Source of the DNA: Tatumella punctata | GTDB taxonomy: Bacteria; Pseudomonadota; Gammaproteobacteria; Enterobacterales; Enterobacteriaceae | Assembly: GCF_039523735.1 (NCBI RefSeq) | Contig: NZ_BAAAFW010000012.1 | Coordinates: 1-64,000, forward strand | DNA length: 64,000 bases | Direction of reading: 5' to 3' | Part shown: positions 26,236 to 35,550 of the stretch, piece after piece | Layout: each line of letters starts with the position of its first letter | Numbering within the stretch: position 1 is the first letter of the stretch | Translations under genes and position numbers: made by a program | Notes under the pieces: generated by a model | Told to the model about the DNA's origin: nothing | The model's input: only the letters and a program-made list of their open reading frames with translations | Databases searched by the model: none

Positions 26236-27694
26236 ATTACTTGTAAATGTGACTCCTTCGGAGACACGGGTTGCCTATATTGATGGCGGTATCCTGCAGG
26301 AAATCCATATTGACAGGGAATCCAAACGGGGGATAGCGGGTAATATTTATAAGGGCAGGGTCAGCCGGGTGTTACCTGGTATGCAGGCGGCATTTGTTGA
26401 TATTGGTCTGGAAAAGGCGGCATTCCTGCACGCGTCGGACATTATGCCCCATACTGAGTGTGTTGCCGGCGAAGAACAGAAAAAATTTAATGTCCGTGAT
26501 ATTGGCGAACTGGTACGCCAGGGACAGGACCTGATGGTACAGGTGGTGAAAGATCCGCTGGGTACCAAGGGTGCACGGCTCACCACGGATATAACCTTAC
26601 CGTCGCGCTATCTGGTTTTTATGCCAGGGGCTTCTCATGTCGGTGTTTCTCAGCGCATAGAAAGCGAGCAGGAACGGGAGCGGCTGAAAAATGTCGTTGC
26701 AGACTATTGTGACGAAAACGGCGGTTTTATTATCCGCACGGCGGCAGAAGGCGTCGGTGAAACAGAGCTGGCGCGGGATGCGGCATTCCTGAAACGGCTG
26801 TGGGGTAAAGTGTCTGAGCGCAAAAAAAGGAATCAGACCCGTTCGTTACTTTACGGTGAGCTGGCGCTGGCACAGCGGATCTTGCGCGATTTTGCAGAAG
26901 CAGAATTAGATCGTATCCGTATCGACTCGCGTCAGACCTACGAGCTACTGCTGGAATTTACCGCAGAATATATGCCGGAAGTGACTCAGAAACTGGAACT
27001 GTACAGCGGTAAGCAGCCAGTATTTGACTTGTATGATGTCGAGAACGAAATCCAGCGGGCGCTGGAGCGTAAAGTGGAGCTGAAGTCCGGCGGTTATCTG
27101 ATTATCGACCAGACTGAAGCCATGACCACCATCGATATTAATACGGGAGCATTTGTCGGCCACCGTAATCTCGAAGAGACGATTTTTAATACCAATATCG
27201 AGGCGACACAGGCTATTGCCCGCCAGCTACGGTTACGTAACCTGGGGGGGATTATTATTATCGACTTTATTGATATGGCAAACAGCGAGCATCGTCGTCG
27301 CGTGCTGCACTCCCTGGAGGGGGCTCTGAGCCGTGACCGGGTGAAAACCGGTATTCATGGCTTCTCTGCGCTGGGACTGGTGGAAATGACCCGTAAACGT
27401 ACCCGCGAAAGCCTTGAGCATGTGCTCTGCGGACAATGTCCCTCCTGTCAGGGGCGAGGTTCCGTCAGAACGATTGAAACCGTGTGTTACGAGATTATGC
27501 GTGAAATTGTCCGCGTACATCATGCCTACGATACGGACCGCTTCCTGGTGTATGCTTCACCGGCGGTGGGTGAGGCATTAAAGAGTGAAGAGTCTCACGC
27601 ACTGGCTGAGCTGGAAATTTTTATCGGCAAACAGGTCAAAATTCATGCCGAACCACTGTACACCCGCGAACAGTTTGATGTGGTTATGATGTAA
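26225..27694 (+). CDS. rng: Ribonuclease G
   Basis: The 489-residue protein has the exact E. coli length. It contains an S1 RNA-binding domain (about residues 35-120), the RNase E/G catalytic core with IDINTGAFVG and LGGIIIIDFIDM, and the zinc-link CGQCPSCQGRG. It matures the 5' end of 16S rRNA and degrades some mRNAs. The upstream overlap with yhdE indicates cotranscription. Confidence 0.99.
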   Translation: MTAELLVNVTPSETRVAYIDGGILQEIHIDRESKRGIAGNIYKGRVSRVLPGMQAAFVDIGLEKAAFLHASDIMPHTECVAGEEQKKFNVRDIGELVRQGQDLMVQVVKDPLGTKGARLTTDITLPSRYLVFMPGASHVGVSQRIESEQERERLKNVVADYCDENGGFIIRTAAEGVGETELARDAAFLKRLWGKVSERKKRNQTRSLLYGELALAQRILRDFAEAELDRIRIDSRQTYELLLEFTAEYMPEVTQKLELYSGKQPVFDLYDVENEIQRALERKVELKSGGYLIIDQTEAMTTIDINTGAFVGHRNLEETIFNTNIEATQAIARQLRLRNLGGIIIIDFIDMANSEHRRRVLHSLEGALSRDRVKTGIHGFSALGLVEMTRKRTRESLEHVLCGQCPSCQGRGSVRTIETVCYEIMREIVRVHHAYDTDRFLVYASPAVGEALKSEESHALAELEIFIGKQVKIHAEPLYTREQFDVVMM

Positions 27695-27847
27695 TCTTCC
27701 CTGATCTGACGGGGGAAGTATTCTCCGCTGGCGGGGGGATGTTAAGCCGCTGATCGGCTATACTGCAGGACGGGCAGGGATATCTGCCAGCCATATTGGT
27801 TGTGTATTGTCGGATTCGTGTACTGAGTGCATCTCAAGGAGAATTGT

Positions 27848-30800
27848 GTGAGGCGTTTGCCCCGGATATTATCGCTGATCGTTGCTGCGCTGATAGTGAT
27901 TGTTGCGTTGCTGATCAGCGGATTACGTATCCTGATGCCTTATATGAACGACTACCGGCCCCGTATTATGTCAGTTGTCTCTGCCATCACTGACAGCAAC
28001 CTGAGCGCCGGTGAACTGACCGGACGCTGGGAAAACTTCGGCCCCGCCATCGAAATCAAAGATCTGCACAGTACCCTTGATGATGGCACCGAACTGGAAG
28101 TCTCTCATGTCCGGCTGGCACTTGATGTCTGGCAGTCATTACTCCATGCCCGTCTGCAATTCCGTGACCTGACTTTCTGGCAACTGCAACTGACGCTTCC
28201 TGCTTTACCCGCCACCTCCTCTGCCGGCAGCGGGCATCTGGCTTCCGAACAGCTGAATAACCTTTTTTTGCATCAGTTTGACCACTTTATCCTGCGTGAC
28301 AGCAGCGTTACCTTTCCCGCCCCGTCCGGGCAAATAGTCAAACTGGCCATCCCCAGTCTGACCTGGTTTAATGAGCGTAAACGGCACCGTGCTGAGGGTG
28401 AAGTCAGCCTGAGCAGCTTTACCGGACAACATGGTGTGGTGAAAGTCAGGCTGGATCTGCGGGATGTTAAACAGACCATTGATAATGGCCGTATCTGGTT
28501 ACAGGCGGATGCAGTTGATGTAAAACCCTGGCTGGGGCGCTGGATGCATGACAACACAACACTGCAAACTGCAAAATTCAGCCTGAATGCCTGGGTGACT
28601 TTAAAAGATGGCGTTATGGATTCAGGAGATTTACTGCTGAGTAAAGGCAGTGCCCTCTGGCAGGCAGGACCTCAGCAGCATCAGTTAACGGTTGATAATC
28701 TGACCGCACATCTGTCCCGGTCCGGTCCTGGCTGGACTCTGGCGATCCCTCAGACGGGGCTGGAAACGGATCAGCAGCGCTGGCCGCAGGGGCTTTTATC
28801 CTTATACTGGCAGCCTGAAGGGAACAATCTGCTACCGGCGGCAGATGCCTCTGAAATCAGGTTACGGGCCACGCATCTTGATTTACAGCGTCTCGCACCA
28901 CTGATGCCACTGGTTTCTCCGCTGGCACCTGAGCTTGCCGAACACTGGCAGGCACTGCAGCCTCAGGGCAGTGTGGATAGACTGGCGGTCGATTTTTCGT
29001 TACAGCATCCGCAGCAAAGCCGTTTTCAGGCCAGCTGGCATGATCTGGGGTGGCAGCAATCCCAGTCAGTACCAGCGGTCAGCGGACTATCAGGTAGCGG
29101 CAGTGGCAGTTTCGATAATGGCCAGCTGACGATTGCCGGGGGACCTCAGAATATCACGATAGGGGATATGTTCCGCGCACCGCTTGAAATGCAGTCTTTT
29201 TCCGGGGATCTGACGTGGGATACCCGGCAGGGGAATTTGTTGCTGGACGGAAAAAATATGAAAGCGGTTGCCCGTTCGGTTAACGCGGGTGGTGATTTTC
29301 GTTATCAACAGTCGGCCAAAGGGCAGCCGCGTCTGGATATCCTGGCGGGCATCAGTGTGTCTGATGCCGGAGATGCCTGGCGGTATTTTCCCCATCATCT
29401 GATGGGGAAAGGGCTGACCGATTATCTGAGCGGGGCGATTAAAGGGGGGAATACCCGTAATGCGACACTGCTTTTTGCCGGTAATCCCCATGATTTTCCG
29501 TTCAGGCATAACGAAGGGATGTTTCAGGTCAGTGTACCGTTACGTGATGCCACCTATGCCTTCCAGCCGGACTGGCCGGCGCTCAAAAACCTGAATATCG
29601 ACCTTAATTTTTCTAACGACGGTCTGTGGATGAAAGCACCGCGGGCACAGCTCGGTAACGCTGTCGCGACGAATGTCACCGCAGATATTCCGGACTACAG
29701 TAAAGAAAAGCTGATTATTAATGGGGATATCTCCGGCAGCGGCAGCGATATCCATGACTATTTTAAACAAACGCCGCTGGAAACATCGCTGGCAGCAGCC
29801 TTAGCTCAGTTACAGATTAAAGGTGATGTCAGCGGCCATCTGAATCTGGATATTCCGCTGGACGGAAAAGCGGTGACAGCCACCGGAAATGTGGTATTTA
29901 ACCACAATGATTTATTTATCCGGCCCCTGAAAACCACCCTGAAAAACCTGCGTGGTAATTTCCGCTATAACAATGGCGCATTAAGCAGTGATCCTGTTCA
30001 GGCGACATGGTTTGGGCAGCCAGTGACTTTCAGTTTTTCCACTCAGCAACAAAAAGACGACTTTACCGTCAACGTCGGTCTGCAATCTGTCTGGTCTCCG
30101 GCAACATTAACGGTACTGCCGGATGTTCTGCGCTCACGACTCAGAGGACGTTTTCCGTGGCAGGGTAACGTGGATATTCGTTTACCCTATCACGGTGAAG
30201 CCAGCTATAAAGTGAATATCAGCGGCGATGCCGGTGGTGTAAGCAGTCACTTACCTGCTCCGCTATCGAAACCAGCTGGCGGTCAGTTCCCGTTTTCGGT
30301 TAACGTGACGGGTGACCTGCAGAGTTTTATTCTGAATGGCAGTGCCGGTAACGCTCAGCGTTTCACCAGCCGCTGGCTGCTGGAGCCGGAGCTACGACTT
30401 GAGCGCGGAATCTGGAAAAATAATACCACTAAGATCCCTGCGCTACCTGCCACAGGGGCGATGGTACTGAATTTACCGCCACTGGAGGGTGAACAATGGC
30501 TGTCATTATTCGGCAGTAATCACCTGTCATCCGCGAAATCAATACCATCTTCAGTGCCAGCTGTCGGACAGCTGAAACTGCCGGGGAATATAGAGTTACA
30601 TACACAGTCACTGAATCTGGGCGGGCAGTACTGGAATGATCTGACGGTCTCCCTGTCACAGTCAGTTGCGGGGAATACACAGGTTACAGCTTCGGGTAAA
30701 GAAATTCGTGGTCAGTTACGGATAAACCAGCGTCAGCCATGGCAGCTGGATCTGAATTATCTGTATTACAATCCGCAGTCAGTATCAGGGACGCTGTTGA

Positions 30801-31666
30801 ATCGTCAGGATACAGATACCCCGGCACTCAATTTCAGCCAGTGGCCAGCTCTGCAGATGAATTGCCAGCAGTGCTGGTTTGCCGGGCAGAATTTTGGCAG
30901 AGTTGCCGGTCGCCTGACCCCCTCAGGAAGCAAGTTAGTACTCACTAATGGCCAGGTAGATTCCGGCCAGGCCCGGCTGAAGATCAGCGGAGAATGGGAC
31001 AATATTCCGGGGGCTCCGCGTTCGGCCCTTAAAGGTCAGCTGAGCAGTAAGGATATTGGTCAGACCAGTCAGTGGTTTGGTGTGACTACCCCGGTCAGGG
31101 AAGCTCCTGTGACTCTTGATTATGATTTACACTGGCGGAATGTCCCCTGGAAACCGGACATTTCAAGCCTGAGCGGTATACTGAAGCTGAACACTGGTAA
31201 AGGTGTGGTTGAAAATATCAGCACCGGCAGAGCCGGTCAGTTACTGCGGCTGGTGAGCGTGGATGCATTATTACGTAAACTCAGCTTTGATTTTAAAGAT
31301 ACTTTCAGCAATAAAGGCTTCTACTTTGATTCGGTCTCAGGCACCGCATGGATTGAAAACGGGGTATTACAGACTGACAATTTGCTGATCGACGGGCTGG
31401 AAGCGGATATTGCTATGCAGGGCAAAGCTGATTTTGTCAGACGGCGCTTAGACTTTGAAGCGGTGGTTGCGCCTGAACTTTCGACCTCGGTCAGCGTGGC
31501 TACTGCATTTGTGATCAATCCGGTGGTTGGCGCGGCGGTATTTGCCGCCAGTAAAGTACTGGCGCCGCTGTGGAATAAAATTTCACTGCTACGCTATCAT
31601 ATTGGTGGCACGATGGACGATCCGCAAATAGAAGAAGTACTGCGTCAGCCACGGTCTGAGAAATGA
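27848..31666 (+). CDS. yhdP: AsmA-like envelope protein YhdP
   Basis: The 1272-residue protein closely follows E. coli YhdP: an N-terminal transmembrane helix (about residues 7-30), a long repeating beta-strand region of the AsmA/VPS13-like type, and a conserved C terminus from GRAGQLLRLVSVDALLRKL to EEVLRQPR. Together with TamB and YdbH it moves phospholipids from the inner to the outer membrane. The GTG at 27848 is chosen, since AGGAG stands just before it and the protein then starts VRRLP as in the family; a frame opening 21 bases earlier was not used. Confidence 0.96.
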   Translation: MRRLPRILSLIVAALIVIVALLISGLRILMPYMNDYRPRIMSVVSAITDSNLSAGELTGRWENFGPAIEIKDLHSTLDDGTELEVSHVRLALDVWQSLLHARLQFRDLTFWQLQLTLPALPATSSAGSGHLASEQLNNLFLHQFDHFILRDSSVTFPAPSGQIVKLAIPSLTWFNERKRHRAEGEVSLSSFTGQHGVVKVRLDLRDVKQTIDNGRIWLQADAVDVKPWLGRWMHDNTTLQTAKFSLNAWVTLKDGVMDSGDLLLSKGSALWQAGPQQHQLTVDNLTAHLSRSGPGWTLAIPQTGLETDQQRWPQGLLSLYWQPEGNNLLPAADASEIRLRATHLDLQRLAPLMPLVSPLAPELAEHWQALQPQGSVDRLAVDFSLQHPQQSRFQASWHDLGWQQSQSVPAVSGLSGSGSGSFDNGQLTIAGGPQNITIGDMFRAPLEMQSFSGDLTWDTRQGNLLLDGKNMKAVARSVNAGGDFRYQQSAKGQPRLDILAGISVSDAGDAWRYFPHHLMGKGLTDYLSGAIKGGNTRNATLLFAGNPHDFPFRHNEGMFQVSVPLRDATYAFQPDWPALKNLNIDLNFSNDGLWMKAPRAQLGNAVATNVTADIPDYSKEKLIINGDISGSGSDIHDYFKQTPLETSLAAALAQLQIKGDVSGHLNLDIPLDGKAVTATGNVVFNHNDLFIRPLKTTLKNLRGNFRYNNGALSSDPVQATWFGQPVTFSFSTQQQKDDFTVNVGLQSVWSPATLTVLPDVLRSRLRGRFPWQGNVDIRLPYHGEASYKVNISGDAGGVSSHLPAPLSKPAGGQFPFSVNVTGDLQSFILNGSAGNAQRFTSRWLLEPELRLERGIWKNNTTKIPALPATGAMVLNLPPLEGEQWLSLFGSNHLSSAKSIPSSVPAVGQLKLPGNIELHTQSLNLGGQYWNDLTVSLSQSVAGNTQVTASGKEIRGQLRINQRQPWQLDLNYLYYNPQSVSGTLLNRQDTDTPALNFSQWPALQMNCQQCWFAGQNFGRVAGRLTPSGSKLVLTNGQVDSGQARLKISGEWDNIPGAPRSALKGQLSSKDIGQTSQWFGVTTPVREAPVTLDYDLHWRNVPWKPDISSLSGILKLNTGKGVVENISTGRAGQLLRLVSVDALLRKLSFDFKDTFSNKGFYFDSVSGTAWIENGVLQTDNLLIDGLEADIAMQGKADFVRRRLDFEAVVAPELSTSVSVATAFVINPVVGAAVFAASKVLAPLWNKISLLRYHIGGTMDDPQIEEVLRQPRSEK

Positions 31667-31734
31667 CTCAGATTTGACGACAGAGCAGAATTACAGCAGG
31701 CTATATCTAAACGCGATAATACGAGTGAGAAACG

Positions 31735-33180
31735 ATGACACTGAGTCTGGTAAGTGAGCACCTGCTAACTGCTAATAACATTACACAGCAGGATCTATTT
31801 TCCCGGTTAGGCCAGCTTTCAGAACGCCGTCTGGATTATGCCGACCTTTACTTTCAGTCGAGTTACCATGAATCCTGGGTACTCGAAGACGGTATTATTA
31901 AAGACGGATCGTGGAATATCGATCAGGGTGTGGGCATCCGTGCCATCAGTGGCGAAAAAACCGGTTTTGCTTATGCCGATCAACTGACGCTGAAAGCACT
32001 GACCCGGAGTGCAGAAGCTGCGCGCAGTATTGTCCGTGAAGCGGGTAACGGAAAAATAAAAACACTGGCGAAAGTGGATCATACTCCGCGCTATCCGGTA
32101 CTGAATCCGCTGGATAGCCTGACCCGTGATGATAAAATAGCCTTATTACACCGGGTGGATAAGGTCGCCAGAGTAGCTGATCCGCGGGTACAGGAAGTCA
32201 GTGTCAGTCTGACAGGTGTTTATGAACAGGTACTGGTGGCTGCGACTGACGGTACTCTGGCGGCAGATATTCGCCCGCTGGTCAGATTGTCGGTCAGTGT
32301 ACAGGTCGAGGACCAGGGTAAACGTGAACGTGGTGCCAGTGGTGGTGGTGCGCGTACCGGTTATGACTTTTTCCTTGCCGACGAAGACGGGGATGTCCGT
32401 GCCGATGCCTGGGCAAAAGAGGCGGTCCGTATGGCTCTGGTCAACCTCTCGGCAATCGCCGCACCGGCAGGTACCTTGCCGGTAGTGCTGGGTGCAGGAT
32501 GGCCGGGAGTGCTATTGCATGAAGCCGTAGGCCATGGTCTGGAAGGCGACTTTAACCGTCGCGGAACATCGGTTTTTAGCGGGAAACTAGGACAGCAAGT
32601 GGCCTCAGAACTCTGCACTATTGTTGATGATGGCACCATGTCAGGACGCCGTGGCTCTCTGGCCATCGATGATGAAGGCGTACCTGGTCAGTATAATGTA
32701 CTGATTGAAAACGGTATTCTTAAAGGTTATATGCAGGATAAGCTGAATGCCAGGCTAATGGGTGTGTCACCGACCGGTAACGGCCGCCGTGAATCTTATG
32801 CGAATTTACCGATGCCACGGATGACCAATACTTACATGCTGGCAGGGAAATCAACGCCACAGGATATTATTGAAAGTGTTGAATTCGGGCTGTATGCGCC
32901 AAACTTTGGTGGTGGTCAGGTAGATATTACTTCCGGTAAATTTGTATTCTCGACCTCTGAGGCGTACCTGATCGAAAAAGGAAAGATTACTTCACCTGTC
33001 AAAGGGGCGACCCTGATTGGTTCCGGTATCGAAGCGATGCAGCAGGTTTCGATGGTCGGTAATGACCTGGCGCTGGATAAAGGAGTTGGTGTCTGCGGAA
33101 AAGACGGGCAGAGCGTACCGGTTGGCGTAGGACAACCGACATTGAAACTGGATAAACTGACCGTCGGCGGGACCGCCTGA
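31735..33180 (+). CDS. tldD: Metalloprotease subunit TldD
   Basis: The 481-residue protein has the E. coli length and the zinc motif HEAVGHGLEGDF (HExxxH), followed by the conserved YANLPMPRMTNTYM. TldD with TldE (encoded elsewhere) degrades unfolded peptides and matures microcin B17 and the CcdA antitoxin. It follows yhdP by 68 bases. Confidence 0.98.
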   Translation: MTLSLVSEHLLTANNITQQDLFSRLGQLSERRLDYADLYFQSSYHESWVLEDGIIKDGSWNIDQGVGIRAISGEKTGFAYADQLTLKALTRSAEAARSIVREAGNGKIKTLAKVDHTPRYPVLNPLDSLTRDDKIALLHRVDKVARVADPRVQEVSVSLTGVYEQVLVAATDGTLAADIRPLVRLSVSVQVEDQGKRERGASGGGARTGYDFFLADEDGDVRADAWAKEAVRMALVNLSAIAAPAGTLPVVLGAGWPGVLLHEAVGHGLEGDFNRRGTSVFSGKLGQQVASELCTIVDDGTMSGRRGSLAIDDEGVPGQYNVLIENGILKGYMQDKLNARLMGVSPTGNGRRESYANLPMPRMTNTYMLAGKSTPQDIIESVEFGLYAPNFGGGQVDITSGKFVFSTSEAYLIEKGKITSPVKGATLIGSGIEAMQQVSMVGNDLALDKGVGVCGKDGQSVPVGVGQPTLKLDKLTVGGTA

Positions 33181-33200
33181 GCAGCGTTTGCTCTCTGAGG

Positions 33201-33236
33201 CTGACCCGTAGTGCTGATAAAGTGATGCGGGTCAGA
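33201..33236. terminator. Hairpin between convergent tldD and aaeR
   Basis: The perfect eight-base arms CTGACCCG and CGGGTCAG lie 19 bases apart in the short gap between the two convergent genes, running a few bases into the end of aaeR. There is no T run, so efficiency is uncertain. Confidence 0.45.
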
Positions 33237-34152
33237 GTCTGGCACGATATTCCTGATACTTTACTGCCATTTCCCGGAAGTATTCTGTCAGATAATCAAT
33301 ACATACCTGTACTTTCAGGGGTAATTTGTCCCGTTCGGTGAACAGCGCATAAACCGGGCGGGGTTCCGACTGATACCGGGGATACAGGATCTCAATTTCA
33401 CCGCGTTTGATTTCATCAAGTACCCACATCAGCGGCATATAAGCGATCCCCGAACCGGCTTTCAGCCAGCCAATCAACGTCAGGGGATCATTGGTCGCAA
33501 ACCGTCCTTTCGGCGACATCTTCAGGTGATGACCGTCGGGGGCTATCAGCCTGAATTGGTTATAAGGCGAAACACTGTATTCCAGCCAGACAAAACGTTC
33601 TAATTCTTCGGGGCTGGCCGGTAAATTACGCAGTTCCGGAAAATGTGCGGATGCACAGAGTACCATTGGCATACTTCCCAGCCGTCGTGAGAATAAAGCC
33701 GAATTCTCCAGTTTGCCGGCTTTGATCACTAAATCCAGCCCATGAGCAATCAAATCCGGAGAAGGGTTACCGGTGATCAGATTAACGCTCAGTCCCGGGA
33801 AGTCATTCAGCAGTTTGGCTGTCATCGGTGACAGTACGTTCCGGGCCATGGTAGTGGTACTGCCGATACGCAGCATACCAATTGGCGTGTTATTAAACGC
33901 ATAAATTTGCTCATGGACCTGCGATGCCTCGTTTAGCATCCGTTTGCAGCCCTGATAATAAATCCTGCCTGCTTCGGTTAAACCAATACTGCGGGTACTA
34001 CGGTTGAGTAATTTAACCTGTAAGTCATCTTCCAGTTTCGCGATTGTCTGGCTGACTGAGGAAACACTTTGCCGGAGCTGACGAGCCGCGGCTGTGAAGG
34101 ACCCCAGGTCGACAACCTTCGCAAAAACTGACATACCTTTTAACCGTTCCAT
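33232..34152 (-). CDS. aaeR: LysR-family regulator AaeR
   Basis: The 306-residue protein follows E. coli AaeR closely (starts MERLKGMSVFAKVVDLGSF and shares LLNRSTRSIGLTEAGRIYYQG). It activates the divergent aaeXAB efflux operon in response to aromatic acids such as 4-hydroxybenzoate. The N terminus is a winged helix and the C terminus the effector domain. The divergent gap of 243 bases contains a possible CRP site. Confidence 0.95.
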   Translation of the reverse strand: MERLKGMSVFAKVVDLGSFTAAARQLRQSVSSVSQTIAKLEDDLQVKLLNRSTRSIGLTEAGRIYYQGCKRMLNEASQVHEQIYAFNNTPIGMLRIGSTTTMARNVLSPMTAKLLNDFPGLSVNLITGNPSPDLIAHGLDLVIKAGKLENSALFSRRLGSMPMVLCASAHFPELRNLPASPEELERFVWLEYSVSPYNQFRLIAPDGHHLKMSPKGRFATNDPLTLIGWLKAGSGIAYMPLMWVLDEIKRGEIEILYPRYQSEPRPVYALFTERDKLPLKVQVCIDYLTEYFREMAVKYQEYRARL

Positions 34153-34170
34153 TATTAACTCTGACTTAAA

Positions 34171-34186
34171 AGTGATTTATGTCACA
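34171..34186. promoter_or_regulatory. CRP-like palindrome in the aaeR-aaeX gap
   Basis: AGTGA-N6-TCACA matches the CRP consensus TGTGA-N6-TCACA in nine of ten positions. It sits about 20 bases upstream of the aaeR start codon. A TATAAT hexamer on the plus strand at 34219-34224 could serve as the -10 element of aaeXAB. Both assignments rest on pattern alone. Confidence 0.35.
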
Positions 34187-34395
34187 TAATGTAGAAAACT
34201 AACTATCAGACACGTTACTATAATGAGATCCGGTCGATAATTTATGTGCTTACCGTAACTTCTGAAATTATACGAATCCATGTGTTCTGACACAGGCTTG
34301 TGGTTAACCTGCCATCAGGCAACGTTTGCTCTGATGTTAACGACTATCGGTTACTGGTTGGCCGGGTGTAAGATATTTATTCCAAAGGATTTAAA

Positions 34396-34599
34396 ATGAG
34401 TGTGCATCCGGTTTTAGTCGTTTTTGGGCTATCTTTTCCGCCTATTTTTGTCGAGCTGATCCTGTCATTGCTGCTGTTCTGGGTAGTGAAAAGGATCCTC
34501 ACACCCAGCGGGATCTATGATCTTGTCTGGCATCCTTCTCTTTTTAACACAGCGCTGTATTGCTGTGTCTTTTATTTTGTCTCCAGTTTAATGGTCTGA
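34396..34599 (+). CDS. aaeX: Small membrane protein AaeX
   Basis: The 67-residue protein with two hydrophobic segments matches E. coli AaeX almost residue for residue (VVFGLSFPPIF near the start, GIYDLVWHPSLFNTALYCC later). Its role is not settled; it is always first in the aaeXAB operon. The next gene begins seven bases after its stop. Confidence 0.95.
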   Translation: MSVHPVLVVFGLSFPPIFVELILSLLLFWVVKRILTPSGIYDLVWHPSLFNTALYCCVFYFVSSLMV

Positions 34600-34606
34600 G
34601 GTTTCA

Positions 34607-35539
34607 GTGAAAACGCTTATAAGAAAAATCGCACGCTATGGGATAACCCTGATTCTGGTGATTGTTGCCATTATTATTGTCTTCAGGGCATGGGTTTATT
34701 ACACCGAATCCCCCTGGACCAGAGATGCTAAGTTTGCGGCAGACGTGGTGGCGATTTCACCCGATGTCACCGGCCTGATTACGGATGTTAATGTGCGTGA
34801 TAACCAGTTTGTGAAAAAAGGTGATACGCTATTTATCGTTGACCGTCCGCGCTTTCAGGAAGCCTTAGATGAAGCTCAGGCGAATGTGGATTACTACCAG
34901 GCCGTGGTCAGTGAAAAACGCCGTGAGGCCGCACGACGCAATAAAATAGGGACTCTGGCGCTGTCTAAAGAAGCCGTAGAGCAGGCGAATAATGATCTGC
35001 AGACCAGTGAGCATCAGCTGGCTCAGGCAACGGCTGCCCGTGATTTGGCGCAGATAGACCTGACGCGTACTGATATCCGGGCGCCCTCTGATGGCTGGGT
35101 GACCAACCTGACGGTATACGGTGGTGAATTTATCAGCCGTGGCTCGGTTGCTGTTGCACTGGTGAAAGCTGACTCTTTCTATGTCCTTGCATATATGGAG
35201 GAAACCAAGCTGGATGGGGTTAAACCGGGCTACCGCGCCGAGATTACTCCGCTGGGAAGTAATAGTGTACTGCGGGGTACCGTAGACAGTATTGCTGCCG
35301 GGGTCACCAATAGCAGCAGTACTGTCGATTCAAAAGGGATGGCAACGGTTGATTCGAACCTTGAATGGGTCAGGCTGGCTCAGCGTGTACCGGTCCGTAT
35401 CCGTCTGGATAAGCAACCCGGTAATCGTTTTCCTGCAGGAACCACTGCGACAGTCGTTGTGACCGGTGATAAAGATCGTCCCCATGAAAAACCTTCTTTT
35501 GTATCAGATATGCTGAACAGATTAAGAGAATTTGGTTGA
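34607..35539 (+). CDS. aaeA: Aromatic-acid efflux adaptor AaeA
   Basis: The 310-residue membrane-fusion (HlyD-type) protein has an N-terminal transmembrane helix, a lipoyl-like half motif DVTGLITDVNVRDNQFVKKG, a helical hairpin and a beta barrel with DIRAPSDGWV. It pairs with AaeB to export hydroxylated aromatic acids. It starts with GTG and is followed directly by aaeB. Confidence 0.96.
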   Translation: MKTLIRKIARYGITLILVIVAIIIVFRAWVYYTESPWTRDAKFAADVVAISPDVTGLITDVNVRDNQFVKKGDTLFIVDRPRFQEALDEAQANVDYYQAVVSEKRREAARRNKIGTLALSKEAVEQANNDLQTSEHQLAQATAARDLAQIDLTRTDIRAPSDGWVTNLTVYGGEFISRGSVAVALVKADSFYVLAYMEETKLDGVKPGYRAEITPLGSNSVLRGTVDSIAAGVTNSSSTVDSKGMATVDSNLEWVRLAQRVPVRIRLDKQPGNRFPAGTTATVVVTGDKDRPHEKPSFVSDMLNRLREFG

Positions 35540-35550
35540 TTGGGGGGGCT